From contig NZ_QTKT01000005.1 of NCBI RefSeq assembly GCF_018424605.1, forward strand, positions 186,001 through 250,000: 64,000 bases of DNA, written 5' to 3'. The position numbers and the translations under genes were made by a program. Below are positions 16,918-25,476 of this stretch, piece after piece; positions within the stretch are counted from its first letter, which is position 1; the number at the start of each line of letters is the position of its first letter. This stretch comes from Marinobacter lipolyticus (lineage in GTDB: Bacteria > Pseudomonadota > Gammaproteobacteria > Pseudomonadales > Oleiphilaceae). A model generated the notes under the pieces. The model saw only the letters and a list, made by a program, of their open reading frames with translations. It was not told the DNA's origin and did not search any database.

Positions 16918-18052
16918 TTTTTCTGGTGTTACAGAAACGTTCGTACGAGATCAGGTATCGATTTCTTCGCAGATATCGAAAACGGTCTTGGTTATTTCTA
17001 GAGTTCCTTACCGAAAGAAGTCTGTAACTGAATCAGTCGAGTCTTTTAGGTTCCTATTTTTCTTTAGATTCAGTTTTTTAATCAAAATTTTGTATAGACT
17101 TGGCTTTTGGCGACAAATTGGAGGCGTTCGTTCGATTCAAAAGGCTGTACAGAAGCTTTCCCCCGACGTTGTGCATTGTCACTTTGGTTGGTCTGTGCCG
17201 GAAACAGTTCTAGCTTTGAAAAAGACTCGTTACACAGGACGCCTCGTCGTAAGTCTGCATGGAACTGATGTCAGAAGATCTCACAGTTGGTTTAGAGCAT
17301 ATCATGCTGCTTTTGATTTTTCCGAATGCCAATTTTCTGTTTCCGTTATAACGCCCTCTCATTTCTTGAGATACAAGGCGATTAGACTGATGCGTATTCC
17401 CTCGTCGCTAGTACACGTACTACCAAACCCCGTTAACGAGGTTTTCTTTTCGAGAAGGCTACCAGGTGATGCTGCAGCAAAGACCTCGGCGGCATCTCTT
17501 AAGGTTCTGAGCGTTGGCCGTCTGATAAGGTGTAAAGGTCATGACCTAGTTATCGAGGCAATTGGAGAGTTGCGGGACAAAGGGCTTCCGGTCCAAATGA
17601 CCATCATCGGAAGTGGCGATCTGCGAGATGAGCTCGATAGGTTGGTAAGGATGCTTGGTCTGGACTCACAAATATCATTCATTGGTGATATAGCTCACGC
17701 AGATATTCCAGCTTATTACGCTGCAAATGATGTGCTAGTACAAGCATCTAGGATCGATACTGTAAAAGGGCAGGAAGAATCATTTGGGCTTGCTGTGGCT
17801 GAAGCAGCTGTAATGGGATTGCCGGTTGTGGTGAGCGATGTCGGCGGTTTGCCGGATACAGCTCAGTACGCTAGTTGGGGCCGTGTATTCAAAGAAGATT
17901 CGGTTAAAGAGTTGGTTGGAGCTCTTCTAGATGTCAGGTTGGAATTGGTTTCACCTAAAACGACCGCGCAAAGTCCAAGGAGAATTCATGAGTTATCCAG
18001 CGAATCATTCAAAACAAAACTGTCAGAGATTTATTCGTTGGCTAATGACTGA
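16892..18052 (+). CDS. Glycosyltransferase family 4
   Basis: This GT-B glycosyltransferase of 386 residues has an N-terminal 'MRILHVVHDFSGVTETFVRD' and a C-terminal GT1 domain from about 200 ('VLSVGRLIRCKGHDLVIEAI'). 'EESFGLAVAEAAVMGLPVVVSDVGG' gives the E-x7-E nucleotide-sugar motif. ATG 16892 is chosen because AAGGAAAAGG precedes it at good spacing; a TTG three bases earlier is possible. It starts inside the 3' end of the polymerase gene. It is the last gene of the first tight block, and a 613-bp non-coding region follows. Confidence 0.88.
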   Translation: MRILHVVHDFSGVTETFVRDQVSISSQISKTVLVISRVPYRKKSVTESVESFRFLFFFRFSFLIKILYRLGFWRQIGGVRSIQKAVQKLSPDVVHCHFGWSVPETVLALKKTRYTGRLVVSLHGTDVRRSHSWFRAYHAAFDFSECQFSVSVITPSHFLRYKAIRLMRIPSSLVHVLPNPVNEVFFSRRLPGDAAAKTSAASLKVLSVGRLIRCKGHDLVIEAIGELRDKGLPVQMTIIGSGDLRDELDRLVRMLGLDSQISFIGDIAHADIPAYYAANDVLVQASRIDTVKGQEESFGLAVAEAAVMGLPVVVSDVGGLPDTAQYASWGRVFKEDSVKELVGALLDVRLELVSPKTTAQSPRRIHELSSESFKTKLSEIYSLAND

Positions 18053-18201
18053 GCGCTTCTCTTAGAGAGCTTGAATTCGGGCTCAGAAATTCCTGAAGTT
18101 AAACTCTATATTCATTTTGATTTTTAGTTTTCCGCATTTATTTAGATCCACTAACAATTTATCCGGCGAGGCGTTTTATTTTTCGTTAAAAGGTATAATG
18201 T

Positions 18202-18250
18202 ACCGATTTCACCTTTGGCTACGCCTTCTTAGTGGTGGTGCGGTTTTTTT
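18202..18250 (+). terminator. Terminator-like hairpin after the first glycan gene block
   Basis: The arms ACCG...CACC and GGTG...CGGT pair across an internal loop, with a short GGC-TAC-GCC hairpin in the apex. They are followed directly by seven T residues. It is imperfect but well placed about 150 bases after the glycosyltransferase stop. RfaH-modified polymerase might read through it. Confidence 0.5.
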
Positions 18251-18313
18251 AGGGGTAGTATAAATCAATGCGGAAAAGGTAAGCTCCACCAGTCAGGAAT
18301 GTATAAGTAATTT

Positions 18314-18330
18314 TTGTTTATTATAAACAA
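18314..18330. promoter_or_regulatory. 17-bp AT-rich palindrome TTGTTTA-TTA-TAAACAA
   Basis: A perfect 7-bp inverted repeat with a three-base centre lies in the long non-coding region. No T-run follows, so it looks more like a protein-binding operator than a terminator. The binding protein is unknown. Confidence 0.4.
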
Positions 18331-18665
18331 CTTGGGTGAGCGTAGTCGTGGAAAAAGCTTTATCCTCTGGTGCAGAATCAATATTTTAAAGGTGTTCTGG
18401 AGTGATAATGAATCTTGTCTGTTTTAGATGTGATATTAAAGAGGGTTAGTGCGCGGGTTATGAAGGTCTTATATTGTTAATTTCGTCACTGGTCCCATAG
18501 GTATATTGCTTAAATGGTAAAAATTAGATTACGATTTAATCAGTCTTCGCCCAGGTTATTGGTCTGTTTTTTTGTGTAAGTGTTTATTGTGAAATATATT
18601 AATATTTTTTATTTTTTGGTGAAACTATGCTAAATTGGGTCAATAAATAGTTAAATGGAGGTTGA

Positions 18666-19787
18666 TTGAATATTATTCACGTTGCGAATTATGCTGTCGG
18701 CTCCTCAGTGTATAATGATTTGTTTTTATCTTTAAGTAAAACTTACGCCGTCAATGAACAACTTGTGCTATGTGCCGCAAAACCTGGATCAACTTTGAAT
18801 GCGGCGGACAGTCCTGGTGTAAAATATTATTTTTTCTCAAAAGTTCCACGTATTATTGGTCCGTTCATATTGTTAAAAGGAATTTTTAAGTTTCTGGTGT
18901 TTTTACGAAATAGTGAGGTTCGTAGCTTCGCAAAAAAGGCGACCTTCGTTCATGCTCACACGCTTTTCTCAGATGGGGTTGTTGGATTCGCTTTTTCTTG
19001 TTTTTTCAAGAAACGATTGATTGTGACCGTGCGAAACAGTGATGTTTTTTTCTATCTGAGATACTTTCCTTTTTCGAAGAGCTGTGGCCGATTAATATTG
19101 AAGAATGCCGAGTCGGTAATATTTCCAAGCATTGCGATGAGGGAAAACTTTGAGAATATCTATGGTAACGAATTTTGTGATAAGAGTTCGGTAATTACGA
19201 ACGGGATTGATCCAGTTTATCGATCTCGGAACGTGGCCTTTCAAGACAGCGTGCTTAGGATTATTTTTGTTGGTAATGATAGTCCGAATAAAAATCTAGT
19301 GGGCTTGATTAAGGCGCTGATCTTATTGGCAGAGAAAAGGCCGTTTTCTAAAGTACAGTTTGATGTTTTTGGCGCAGTAGATCCTGAGTTTCTGGATAAA
19401 ACTATTAAGGACGCTGAGTTGCTATCGAATATGTCCGTCAATACCTACGGTATAGTGAGCAAGGAACGCTTAGCCGCTGAATATTGCGGCGGCGGAGTTT
19501 TGGTAGTCCCTTCGTTTCATGAAACATTTGGTCTCGTATTCATAGAGGCGCTGTCATGTGGAATGCCAGTTGTTTACACTCGCGGACAAGGGGTGGATGG
19601 GTTGGTGGGTGAAGAACACGGGCGAAGGTGTGATCCTTCCTCGAGTGAGTCGATTGCAGAAGCGATTTTGGAGGCTTCTAGAATACGCCTTGATGAATGT
19701 GTTAGTGCGTATTATCGCGATCGATTTTCTTGGGCAGCTATCGCTAGAGAGTATTGTTCTAAGTTGTTAAAGGGGGAGAAGCCTTAA
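18666..19787 (+). CDS. Glycosyltransferase family 4 (TTG start)
   Basis: This 373-residue GT-B glycosyltransferase begins 'MNIIHVANYAVGSSVYNDLF'. The C-terminal GT1 domain starts near residue 195 ('LRIIFVGNDSPNKNLVGLIK'), with the motif 'FHETFGLVFIEALSCGMPVV'. The start is TTG 18666 with GGAGG just upstream (about four bases). It is the first gene after the 613-bp gap and overlaps the next as TAATG. Still AT-rich, it is the last gene of the low-GC cassette. Sugar specificity cannot be assigned. Confidence 0.85.
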   Translation: MNIIHVANYAVGSSVYNDLFLSLSKTYAVNEQLVLCAAKPGSTLNAADSPGVKYYFFSKVPRIIGPFILLKGIFKFLVFLRNSEVRSFAKKATFVHAHTLFSDGVVGFAFSCFFKKRLIVTVRNSDVFFYLRYFPFSKSCGRLILKNAESVIFPSIAMRENFENIYGNEFCDKSSVITNGIDPVYRSRNVAFQDSVLRIIFVGNDSPNKNLVGLIKALILLAEKRPFSKVQFDVFGAVDPEFLDKTIKDAELLSNMSVNTYGIVSKERLAAEYCGGGVLVVPSFHETFGLVFIEALSCGMPVVYTRGQGVDGLVGEEHGRRCDPSSSESIAEAILEASRIRLDECVSAYYRDRFSWAAIAREYCSKLLKGEKP

Positions 19788-21055
19788 TGAAGGTTATCTA
19801 TTTACACCAGTACTTTAATACTCCGGAAATGGCAGGTGGTACTCGCTCTTATGAAATGGCACGTCGTATGGTCAGGGCGGGGCATGAAGTTCACATAGTG
19901 ACTAGCTTCCGCGAATCTAACAGCCAGTGCAAAGGATGGTTCGACACTGAAGAAGCCGGGATTTATGTTCATTGGTATCCCGTACCCTATTCGAACCATA
20001 TGAGTTATAAGGAGCGCATTTCAGCGTTTTTGTCCTTCGCCAAAGCTGCTCGTCGAAAAACGATCCAGCTGGAAGGAGATGTGATATTCGCGACAAGTAC
20101 ACCGTTGACCATTGCGCTACCGGCTATACCTGCCGCCCGGAAAAAGAAGATTCCAATGGTCTTTGAGGTCCGTGATCTCTGGCCTCAAATGCCGATTGCA
20201 ATGGGGGCGCTAAATAATCCTCTGCTGCGTTTCGCAGCACAATGGTTAGAACGATGGGCATACAAAAACTCGTCTGCGGTAGTTGCTTTGTCGCCAGGGA
20301 TGAAAGAGGGTGTGGTGCGTAGTGGTTACCCTGCTGAGAAAGTTGCTGTCATCCCCAACAGTAGCGACATTCAGGAGTTCTCCTATGATGCGGACGCGGC
20401 GCAGAAGTTTCGCGCTGAAAGAGATTGGTTGGGACAGAAACCACTATTGGTCTATGCGGGCACCTTCGGTAAAGTAAATGGCGTTGACTATATGGTGGAT
20501 CTAGCAAGAGCGTTACTGGCCCGAGGATCTGATGTTCGTATTCTCCTTGTGGGAGAAGGGGCAGAGAGATTTAACGTGAAAGACGCTGCGTTTAAGGCAG
20601 GAGTCTTTCAGAAGAATCTTTTCATTGAGGATCCTTTGCCCAAGAAAAAGATGCCAGGCTTGCTGAGTGCTGCAACGGTTGCGTCCAATCTTGTTACCGA
20701 TTTGCCAGAAGCTCGGGCAAATTCAGCTAATAAGTTTTTTGATGCCTTGGCCGCAGGCAAACCGATTTTGGTTAACCATGGTGGATGGATGCATGAACTG
20801 ATTAACGCACGCGATTGCGGTTTAGCCGTGTGGCAAAAGTCAATTGATGAGGTTGCAGAAACACTGGACAAAAAGATGCATAATCGAGAGTGGCTGGTGC
20901 AAGCAGGGCTAGCTGCGCGAAATTTGGCAGAGACATACTTCGACCGCGAGGTATTGGCGGCCCAGTTAATTGAAGTGTTGGAGTCAGCTGTAGCTGACCG
21001 TGCTCAACAAGCATCTGCAATTGCGCCCGGCCATTATCATTTCAAGCCACATTAA
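19787..21055 (+). CDS. WbuB-like glycosyltransferase (GT4)
   Basis: This 422-residue glycosyltransferase resembles the WbuB subgroup (in E. coli O26, an N-acetylfucosamine transferase). It has 'MKVIYLHQYFNTPEMAGGTR', 'FEVRDLWPQMPIAMG', 'VIPNSSDIQEF' and a C-terminal domain starting 'LLVYAGTFGKVNGVDYMVD'. It starts at ATG 19787, sharing a base with the previous stop. It is followed after 29 bases by the initiating phosphoglycosyltransferase, and in several organisms WbuB-like enzymes add the second sugar. Base composition here returns towards that of the chromosome. Confidence 0.85.
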   Translation: MKVIYLHQYFNTPEMAGGTRSYEMARRMVRAGHEVHIVTSFRESNSQCKGWFDTEEAGIYVHWYPVPYSNHMSYKERISAFLSFAKAARRKTIQLEGDVIFATSTPLTIALPAIPAARKKKIPMVFEVRDLWPQMPIAMGALNNPLLRFAAQWLERWAYKNSSAVVALSPGMKEGVVRSGYPAEKVAVIPNSSDIQEFSYDADAAQKFRAERDWLGQKPLLVYAGTFGKVNGVDYMVDLARALLARGSDVRILLVGEGAERFNVKDAAFKAGVFQKNLFIEDPLPKKKMPGLLSAATVASNLVTDLPEARANSANKFFDALAAGKPILVNHGGWMHELINARDCGLAVWQKSIDEVAETLDKKMHNREWLVQAGLAARNLAETYFDREVLAAQLIEVLESAVADRAQQASAIAPGHYHFKPH

Positions 21056-21084
21056 TTTCATGGTCATAAGAGTCATTGGGTTAA

Positions 21085-21681
21085 ATGCTTAAACGACTTT
21101 TTGATATTATCGCTTCTGGAATCGGTCTTTTACTTTTAGCGCCGGTTATTGCTATTGTCGCTGTCCAGGTTCGTCGAAAGCTCGGCTCTCCCATCTTTTT
21201 TCGTCAAATTCGCCCGGGAAAGGATGGTAAGCCTTTCCTGATGATTAAGTTCCGAAGCATGCTGGATGGCGTAGATAAGCAGGGTAAACTCCTTCCTGAT
21301 AATCAGCGTATGACGAAATTCGGTAGATTTCTGCGTTCAACTAGCCTCGATGAATTGCCTGAATTATGGAACGTGCTCAGAGGTGAAATGAGTTTGGTAG
21401 GCCCTCGCCCTTTACTAATGGAATACCTTCCTCTCTACTCCAAGATGCAATACCGCCGCCATGAAGTCAGGCCTGGCTTAACGGGTTGGGCGCAAGTAAA
21501 TGGTCGCAACGCTATTTCTTGGGAGCAAAAGTTCCGACTCGATGTCTGGTATGTGGATAACCGTAGTCTCTGGTTGGATTTGAAAATTTTGTTTTTCACT
21601 CTCAAGAAAGTGCTGATTCGGGATGGGATCAGGGGCGAAGGTGAGGTGACAATGTCTCGTTTTACGGGGAACAAAGACTGA
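21085..21681 (+). CDS. pglC: Initiating phosphoglycosyltransferase, PglC-like
   Basis: This 198-residue monotopic phosphoglycosyltransferase has one N-terminal re-entrant hydrophobic helix ('IIASGIGLLLLAPVIAIVAV') and the compact catalytic domain with 'MIKFRSM', 'SLDELPELWNVLRGEMSLVG' and 'PRPL'. The DE pair in 'SLDELP' is catalytic in this family. It transfers a phospho-sugar from UDP to undecaprenyl phosphate, probably diNAcBac given the pglD-pglE-pglF homologues directly downstream. Small size without WbaP/WcaJ-type extra helices fits PglC. Confidence 0.92.
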   Translation: MLKRLFDIIASGIGLLLLAPVIAIVAVQVRRKLGSPIFFRQIRPGKDGKPFLMIKFRSMLDGVDKQGKLLPDNQRMTKFGRFLRSTSLDELPELWNVLRGEMSLVGPRPLLMEYLPLYSKMQYRRHEVRPGLTGWAQVNGRNAISWEQKFRLDVWYVDNRSLWLDLKILFFTLKKVLIRDGIRGEGEVTMSRFTGNKD

Positions 21682-22313
21682 TGATGCGCCTTGCTATATT
21701 GGGAGCCAGCGGTCACGGTAAAGTAGTTGCAGACGCTGCAGAGTTAAGTGGCTGGCAAGAGGTTTGCTTTTTTGATGATGCCTGGCCAAATCTCGAGTCA
21801 AATGGTCCTTGGACGGTTGAGGGGGGGAATGCTGAGCTTTTTGCCAGAATGAGCGGGTTTGATGGGATAGTCGTCGCAATCGGTGATAACCGAATTCGAA
21901 GGCAGAAGCAGCAACAGCTGATGGGGCTTGGCGCAAAGTTGGTGACCATTGTGCATCCTGCGGCCCACGTCAGTCGCTACGCCCTGATAAAGGCGGGCTC
22001 TGTCGTCTTTGCCAATGCCGTGGTAAATGCTTGCGCGATGGTGGGTGAGGGCAGCATTATCAATACTGGTGCTGTTATCGAGCATGACTGTCAGCTTGAT
22101 GCCTTCGTTCATATCAGCCCTAATGCGGTGTTGGCGGGCGGTGTACAGATAGGTGCTGGGAGCTGGATTGGAGCTTCTGCGTCCGTTAAGCAGTTAGTTG
22201 AGGTCGGTAAATTTTCGGTTGTGGGTATGGGCGCAGTGGTTACCCGTGATGTTCCTGCTGGCACGACTGTGATTGGTAGCCCGGCCCGGGTTCTTAATCG
22301 AAAAATCTCCTAA
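21681..22313 (+). CDS. pglD: UDP-4-amino-sugar N-acetyltransferase, PglD/NeuD-like
   Basis: This 210-residue protein has an N-terminal Rossmann-like PglD_N domain ('RLAILGASGHGKVVADAAEL') and a C-terminal left-handed beta-helix ('VGEGSIINTGAVIEHDCQLD', 'VQIGAGSWIGASASVKQLVE'). It acetylates UDP-4-amino-4,6-dideoxy-GlcNAc with acetyl-CoA. The catalytic His is probably in 'EHDCQLD'. The start overlaps the pglC stop (TGATG). Order pglC-pglD-pglE-pglF supports the bacillosamine pathway. Confidence 0.9.
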   Translation: MMRLAILGASGHGKVVADAAELSGWQEVCFFDDAWPNLESNGPWTVEGGNAELFARMSGFDGIVVAIGDNRIRRQKQQQLMGLGAKLVTIVHPAAHVSRYALIKAGSVVFANAVVNACAMVGEGSIINTGAVIEHDCQLDAFVHISPNAVLAGGVQIGAGSWIGASASVKQLVEVGKFSVVGMGAVVTRDVPAGTTVIGSPARVLNRKIS

Positions 22314-22325
22314 TTTGAGTCAAGT

Positions 22326-23492
22326 ATGTTGAGTTCATCGTTTTCGCCATGGCCCTCATTCACTGAAGAGGAAGCCTGTACCGTAAAGAACGTTCTTTTG
22401 TCCAATAAAGTCAATTACTGGACTGGTCAGGAGGGGCGCAAGTTCGAACGGGAATTTGCAGAGTTCGCTGAGACGGAATACGCCATTGCAGTTGCGAACG
22501 GCACGGTAGCGCTGGATTTGGCTTTGAGGGGGCTCGGTATCGGGCCCGGAGACGAAGTCGTTGTTACATCCCGAACCTTTCTGGCTTCCGTTTCGGCTAT
22601 CGTAACAGCCGGAGCGACACCAATATTTGCGGATGTTGATCGTGATTCACAAAACGTCACTCCAGACACTGTTCGATTGGTTCTGACACGGCAGACCAAA
22701 GCAATTGTCTGTGTGCATTTGGCGGGCTGGCCCTGTGAAATGGAAGCGTTTCGGGCACTGGCGGACGAATTCGGACTGTTTCTGATTGAAGATTGTGCGC
22801 AGGCCCACGGCGCGAAGTACAGTGGGCGGTCGGTCGGTGGGCTTGGCGATGTGGGGTGCTGGTCGTTCTGCCAGGATAAGATCATGACCACTGGTGGAGA
22901 AGGCGGTATGGTGACTACCAATGACTCCGCGCTTTGGTCCCGAATGTGGTCATTTAAGGATCATGGCAAGAGCTGGGAGGCCGTCTATGAGCGGGAGCAT
23001 CCCCCGGGGTTCCGTTGGTTGCATGATTCATTCGGCACTAATTGGCGGATGACAGAAATGCAAGCGGCGATTGGCCGTGTGCAGCTCACGCGAATGGATG
23101 AGTGGCATAGTATCCGTTTGAACAATGCCAGGAGGATCTGGGAAACGGCCCGGAATTTACCAGGGATGCGTGTGCCGGAGGTGCCGGAGTGTGTCGAGCA
23201 CGGCGCTTACAAATGCTATGTTTTTGTTGAGTCGGGCAATCGGGACGACATAATGAGGGCAATCAATGAGAACGGTGTTCCCTGTTTTTCAGGCTCGTGC
23301 TCTGAGGTCTATCTTGAAAGGGCATTTGATAACACCAGTTGGCGCCCGGAGAAGCCACTCCCGACTGCGAGGGAGCTCGGTGAAACCAGCCTCATGTTTT
23401 TGGTCCATCCGACACTAACCGGGGAAGAAATAAATAAAACCTGTGACGTGATGACGGACGTCGTGATGGAACTTAATCGGGACTTTCTGTAA
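22326..23492 (+). CDS. pglE: DegT/DnrJ/EryC1/StrS aminotransferase, PglE-like
   Basis: This PLP-dependent sugar aminotransferase of 388 residues probably converts UDP-4-keto-6-deoxy-GlcNAc to the 4-amino sugar. Motifs are 'VANGTVALDLALRGLGIGPG' and 'EDCAQAHGAKY', and the PLP lysine lies in 'FCQDKIMTTGGEGG'. Twelve bases separate it from pglD and its stop overlaps the start of the dehydratase gene. Substrate assignment comes from the neighbours; related enzymes act on other 4-keto sugars. Confidence 0.9.
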   Translation: MLSSSFSPWPSFTEEEACTVKNVLLSNKVNYWTGQEGRKFEREFAEFAETEYAIAVANGTVALDLALRGLGIGPGDEVVVTSRTFLASVSAIVTAGATPIFADVDRDSQNVTPDTVRLVLTRQTKAIVCVHLAGWPCEMEAFRALADEFGLFLIEDCAQAHGAKYSGRSVGGLGDVGCWSFCQDKIMTTGGEGGMVTTNDSALWSRMWSFKDHGKSWEAVYEREHPPGFRWLHDSFGTNWRMTEMQAAIGRVQLTRMDEWHSIRLNNARRIWETARNLPGMRVPEVPECVEHGAYKCYVFVESGNRDDIMRAINENGVPCFSGSCSEVYLERAFDNTSWRPEKPLPTARELGETSLMFLVHPTLTGEEINKTCDVMTDVVMELNRDFL

Positions 23493-25435
23493 TGAGCGTG
23501 ATTGAGACGTTTCTTAATCTCCCCAGATATCAGAAAAGAATCATTTCGGTGGTCTCTGACATGGTGGTTCTTTTTTTCGCTATCTGGGCTGCGTTCGCTT
23601 TGCGCCTGGAGCAACATCTGTGGGTGCCAAACTGGGATCAGGTAGTTGTCGCAGCCGTGACTGTTTTTTTTACAATCGCGGCGTTTATCCGTCTGGGGTT
23701 GTACCGTGCGGTCATCCGCTATCTGAGTGACAAGGCTTTCCTGACCATTATTTATGGCGTGGCTCTCTCCAGCCTTTCTCTGATTGTACTTGGGTACCTC
23801 CTGCAGGTATTTGTTCCGCGCTCGGTGCCAGTCATATACGGCGCCCTGGCTTTCTTGTTTGTCAGTGGCTCTCGCCTTGGTGTGCGTATGCTGGTAAATC
23901 ACCCCCGCCAACGCCGCAAGGAGGCTGTTGCTATAATCGGCGCGGGTCAGACTGGCATGCAGCTGGCCTCTGCTCTGAGCCAGGGTACCGAATACCGTCC
24001 AGTGTTGTTTGTTACCTTTGAGCGGGCCAATCATAAGGCCATGATCAATGGTCTGCCGGTGGTCAGTGTTGATCACATTGCTAAGCACGCGGCCAAACAT
24101 CGGGTTCAGCGCTTGCTTTTGGCACTGGACGCGGATAGCCGAGTGGATAGGAAGGCGCTCCTGAAACAACTTGAGCCTCTCTCCTTGCCGGTGCAAACGG
24201 TGCCTTCCATGTCCGAGCTGGTGGCCGGTCAGGCACGTATTAATGATATTCGTGATCTGGAAATTGAGGATCTGTTGGGTCGTGACCCAGTGCGGCCTGA
24301 TACTGCCATTGTCGCGGACAGTCTGTATCAGAAGGCGGTAATGGTAACCGGCGCCGGTGGTTCCATCGGGTCCGAGTTGTGTCGCCAGATTCTTCGTCAC
24401 AAGCCCCGCACTTTGGTGCTGTTCGAACAATCGGAATTCTCTCTGTACGCCATTGAGCGGGAACTTCAGTCCATCAACTTAGTCGAGGGGCTCGGGGTAG
24501 AGTTGCACCCCCTTCTGGGGAGTGTTTCGCATCGTCGCCGCTGTGAAACCGTCATGAAAGCCTTTGGAATTCAGACTGTCTATCACGCCGCGGCGTACAA
24601 GCATGTACCTCTGGTAGAACACAATGTGATCGAAGGTGTTCAGAACAATGTGTTCGGCACTTGGCATGCAGCCGAAGCAGCAGTGGCCGCAGATGTTGAG
24701 CGCTTTGTGCTGATTTCCACTGATAAGGCGGTGCGGCCTACCAATGTTATGGGGGCCAGCAAGCGCCTGGCGGAGCTGGTTTTACAGGGCCTGGCCCAGC
24801 GCCAGACTAACACGGTATTTTCCATGGTGCGGTTTGGCAATGTGCTAGGTTCCTCCGGCTCCGTAGTTCCATTGTTCCGCGATCAAATTCGTGACGGTGG
24901 CCCGCTTACGGTGACCCATCCGGATATCATCCGCTATTTCATGACCATTCCGGAGGCAAGCCAGTTGGTGTTGCAAGCCGGCAGCATGGGGGTCGGCGGT
25001 GAAGTGTTTGTGCTGGACATGGGCGAGCCGGTGAAAATTGCCGACCTTGCCCGGAAGATGATTCACCTGATGGGTCTGGAAGAAAAAACCGAGGACGATC
25101 CCGATGGTGACGTGGAGGTGGTATACACCGGTTTGCGCCCCGGCGAGAAATTGTATGAGGAGCTGCTGATCGGCGACGACCCGCAGGGTACCGCCCACCC
25201 GCGCATTATGATGGCGCGGGAAGCTTCCATGTCGTGGACGGAGGTGGAAGCTACACTTGATAAGCTGATGCGGGCTAGCCAGAGCTTTGACTGCCGCTCT
25301 GTGGTGGAGGTGCTGCGTACGGCACCTACCGGGTACGCGCCGAATGGTGAGGTGGCGGATCTGGTTTGGTGTGTGGGGTCTACGCAGCCACCTGCTGTGA
25401 CGAATGAAGGCAATGTTCGTCGATTACCGGTGTAG
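23492..25435 (+). CDS. pglF: UDP-GlcNAc 4,6-dehydratase, PglF/WbpM-like membrane protein
   Basis: This 647-residue protein has about four N-terminal membrane segments (residues about 15-115), a first Rossmann domain ('AVAIIGAGQTGMQLASALSQ') and a catalytic short-chain-dehydrogenase domain ('VTGAGGSIGSELCRQILRH', 'FVLISTDKAVRPTNVMGASK'). This large, membrane-anchored architecture is that of WbpM/PglF/CapD. It converts UDP-GlcNAc to UDP-4-keto-6-deoxy-GlcNAc, the first step towards diNAcBac. It is the last gene of the pgl-like block. Confidence 0.93.
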   Translation: MSVIETFLNLPRYQKRIISVVSDMVVLFFAIWAAFALRLEQHLWVPNWDQVVVAAVTVFFTIAAFIRLGLYRAVIRYLSDKAFLTIIYGVALSSLSLIVLGYLLQVFVPRSVPVIYGALAFLFVSGSRLGVRMLVNHPRQRRKEAVAIIGAGQTGMQLASALSQGTEYRPVLFVTFERANHKAMINGLPVVSVDHIAKHAAKHRVQRLLLALDADSRVDRKALLKQLEPLSLPVQTVPSMSELVAGQARINDIRDLEIEDLLGRDPVRPDTAIVADSLYQKAVMVTGAGGSIGSELCRQILRHKPRTLVLFEQSEFSLYAIERELQSINLVEGLGVELHPLLGSVSHRRRCETVMKAFGIQTVYHAAAYKHVPLVEHNVIEGVQNNVFGTWHAAEAAVAADVERFVLISTDKAVRPTNVMGASKRLAELVLQGLAQRQTNTVFSMVRFGNVLGSSGSVVPLFRDQIRDGGPLTVTHPDIIRYFMTIPEASQLVLQAGSMGVGGEVFVLDMGEPVKIADLARKMIHLMGLEEKTEDDPDGDVEVVYTGLRPGEKLYEELLIGDDPQGTAHPRIMMAREASMSWTEVEATLDKLMRASQSFDCRSVVEVLRTAPTGYAPNGEVADLVWCVGSTQPPAVTNEGNVRRLPV

Positions 25436-25476
25436 CTTTTCCCGGATAAGTTTCCCTCTTAAACACGGACGTTGTA

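Larger units (their letters stand above)
18053..18665. other. 613-bp AT-rich non-coding region inside the glycan cluster
   Basis: No open reading frame of useful length occurs here on either strand, while the surrounding genes overlap. The region holds a terminator-like hairpin (18202-18250), a 17-bp palindrome (18314-18330) and several AT-rich promoter-like stretches nearer the next gene, for example TATGCT near 18625. I recognise no transposase remnant. It could be a silencer-bound regulatory region, an RNA gene or a deletion scar. Confidence 0.55.
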
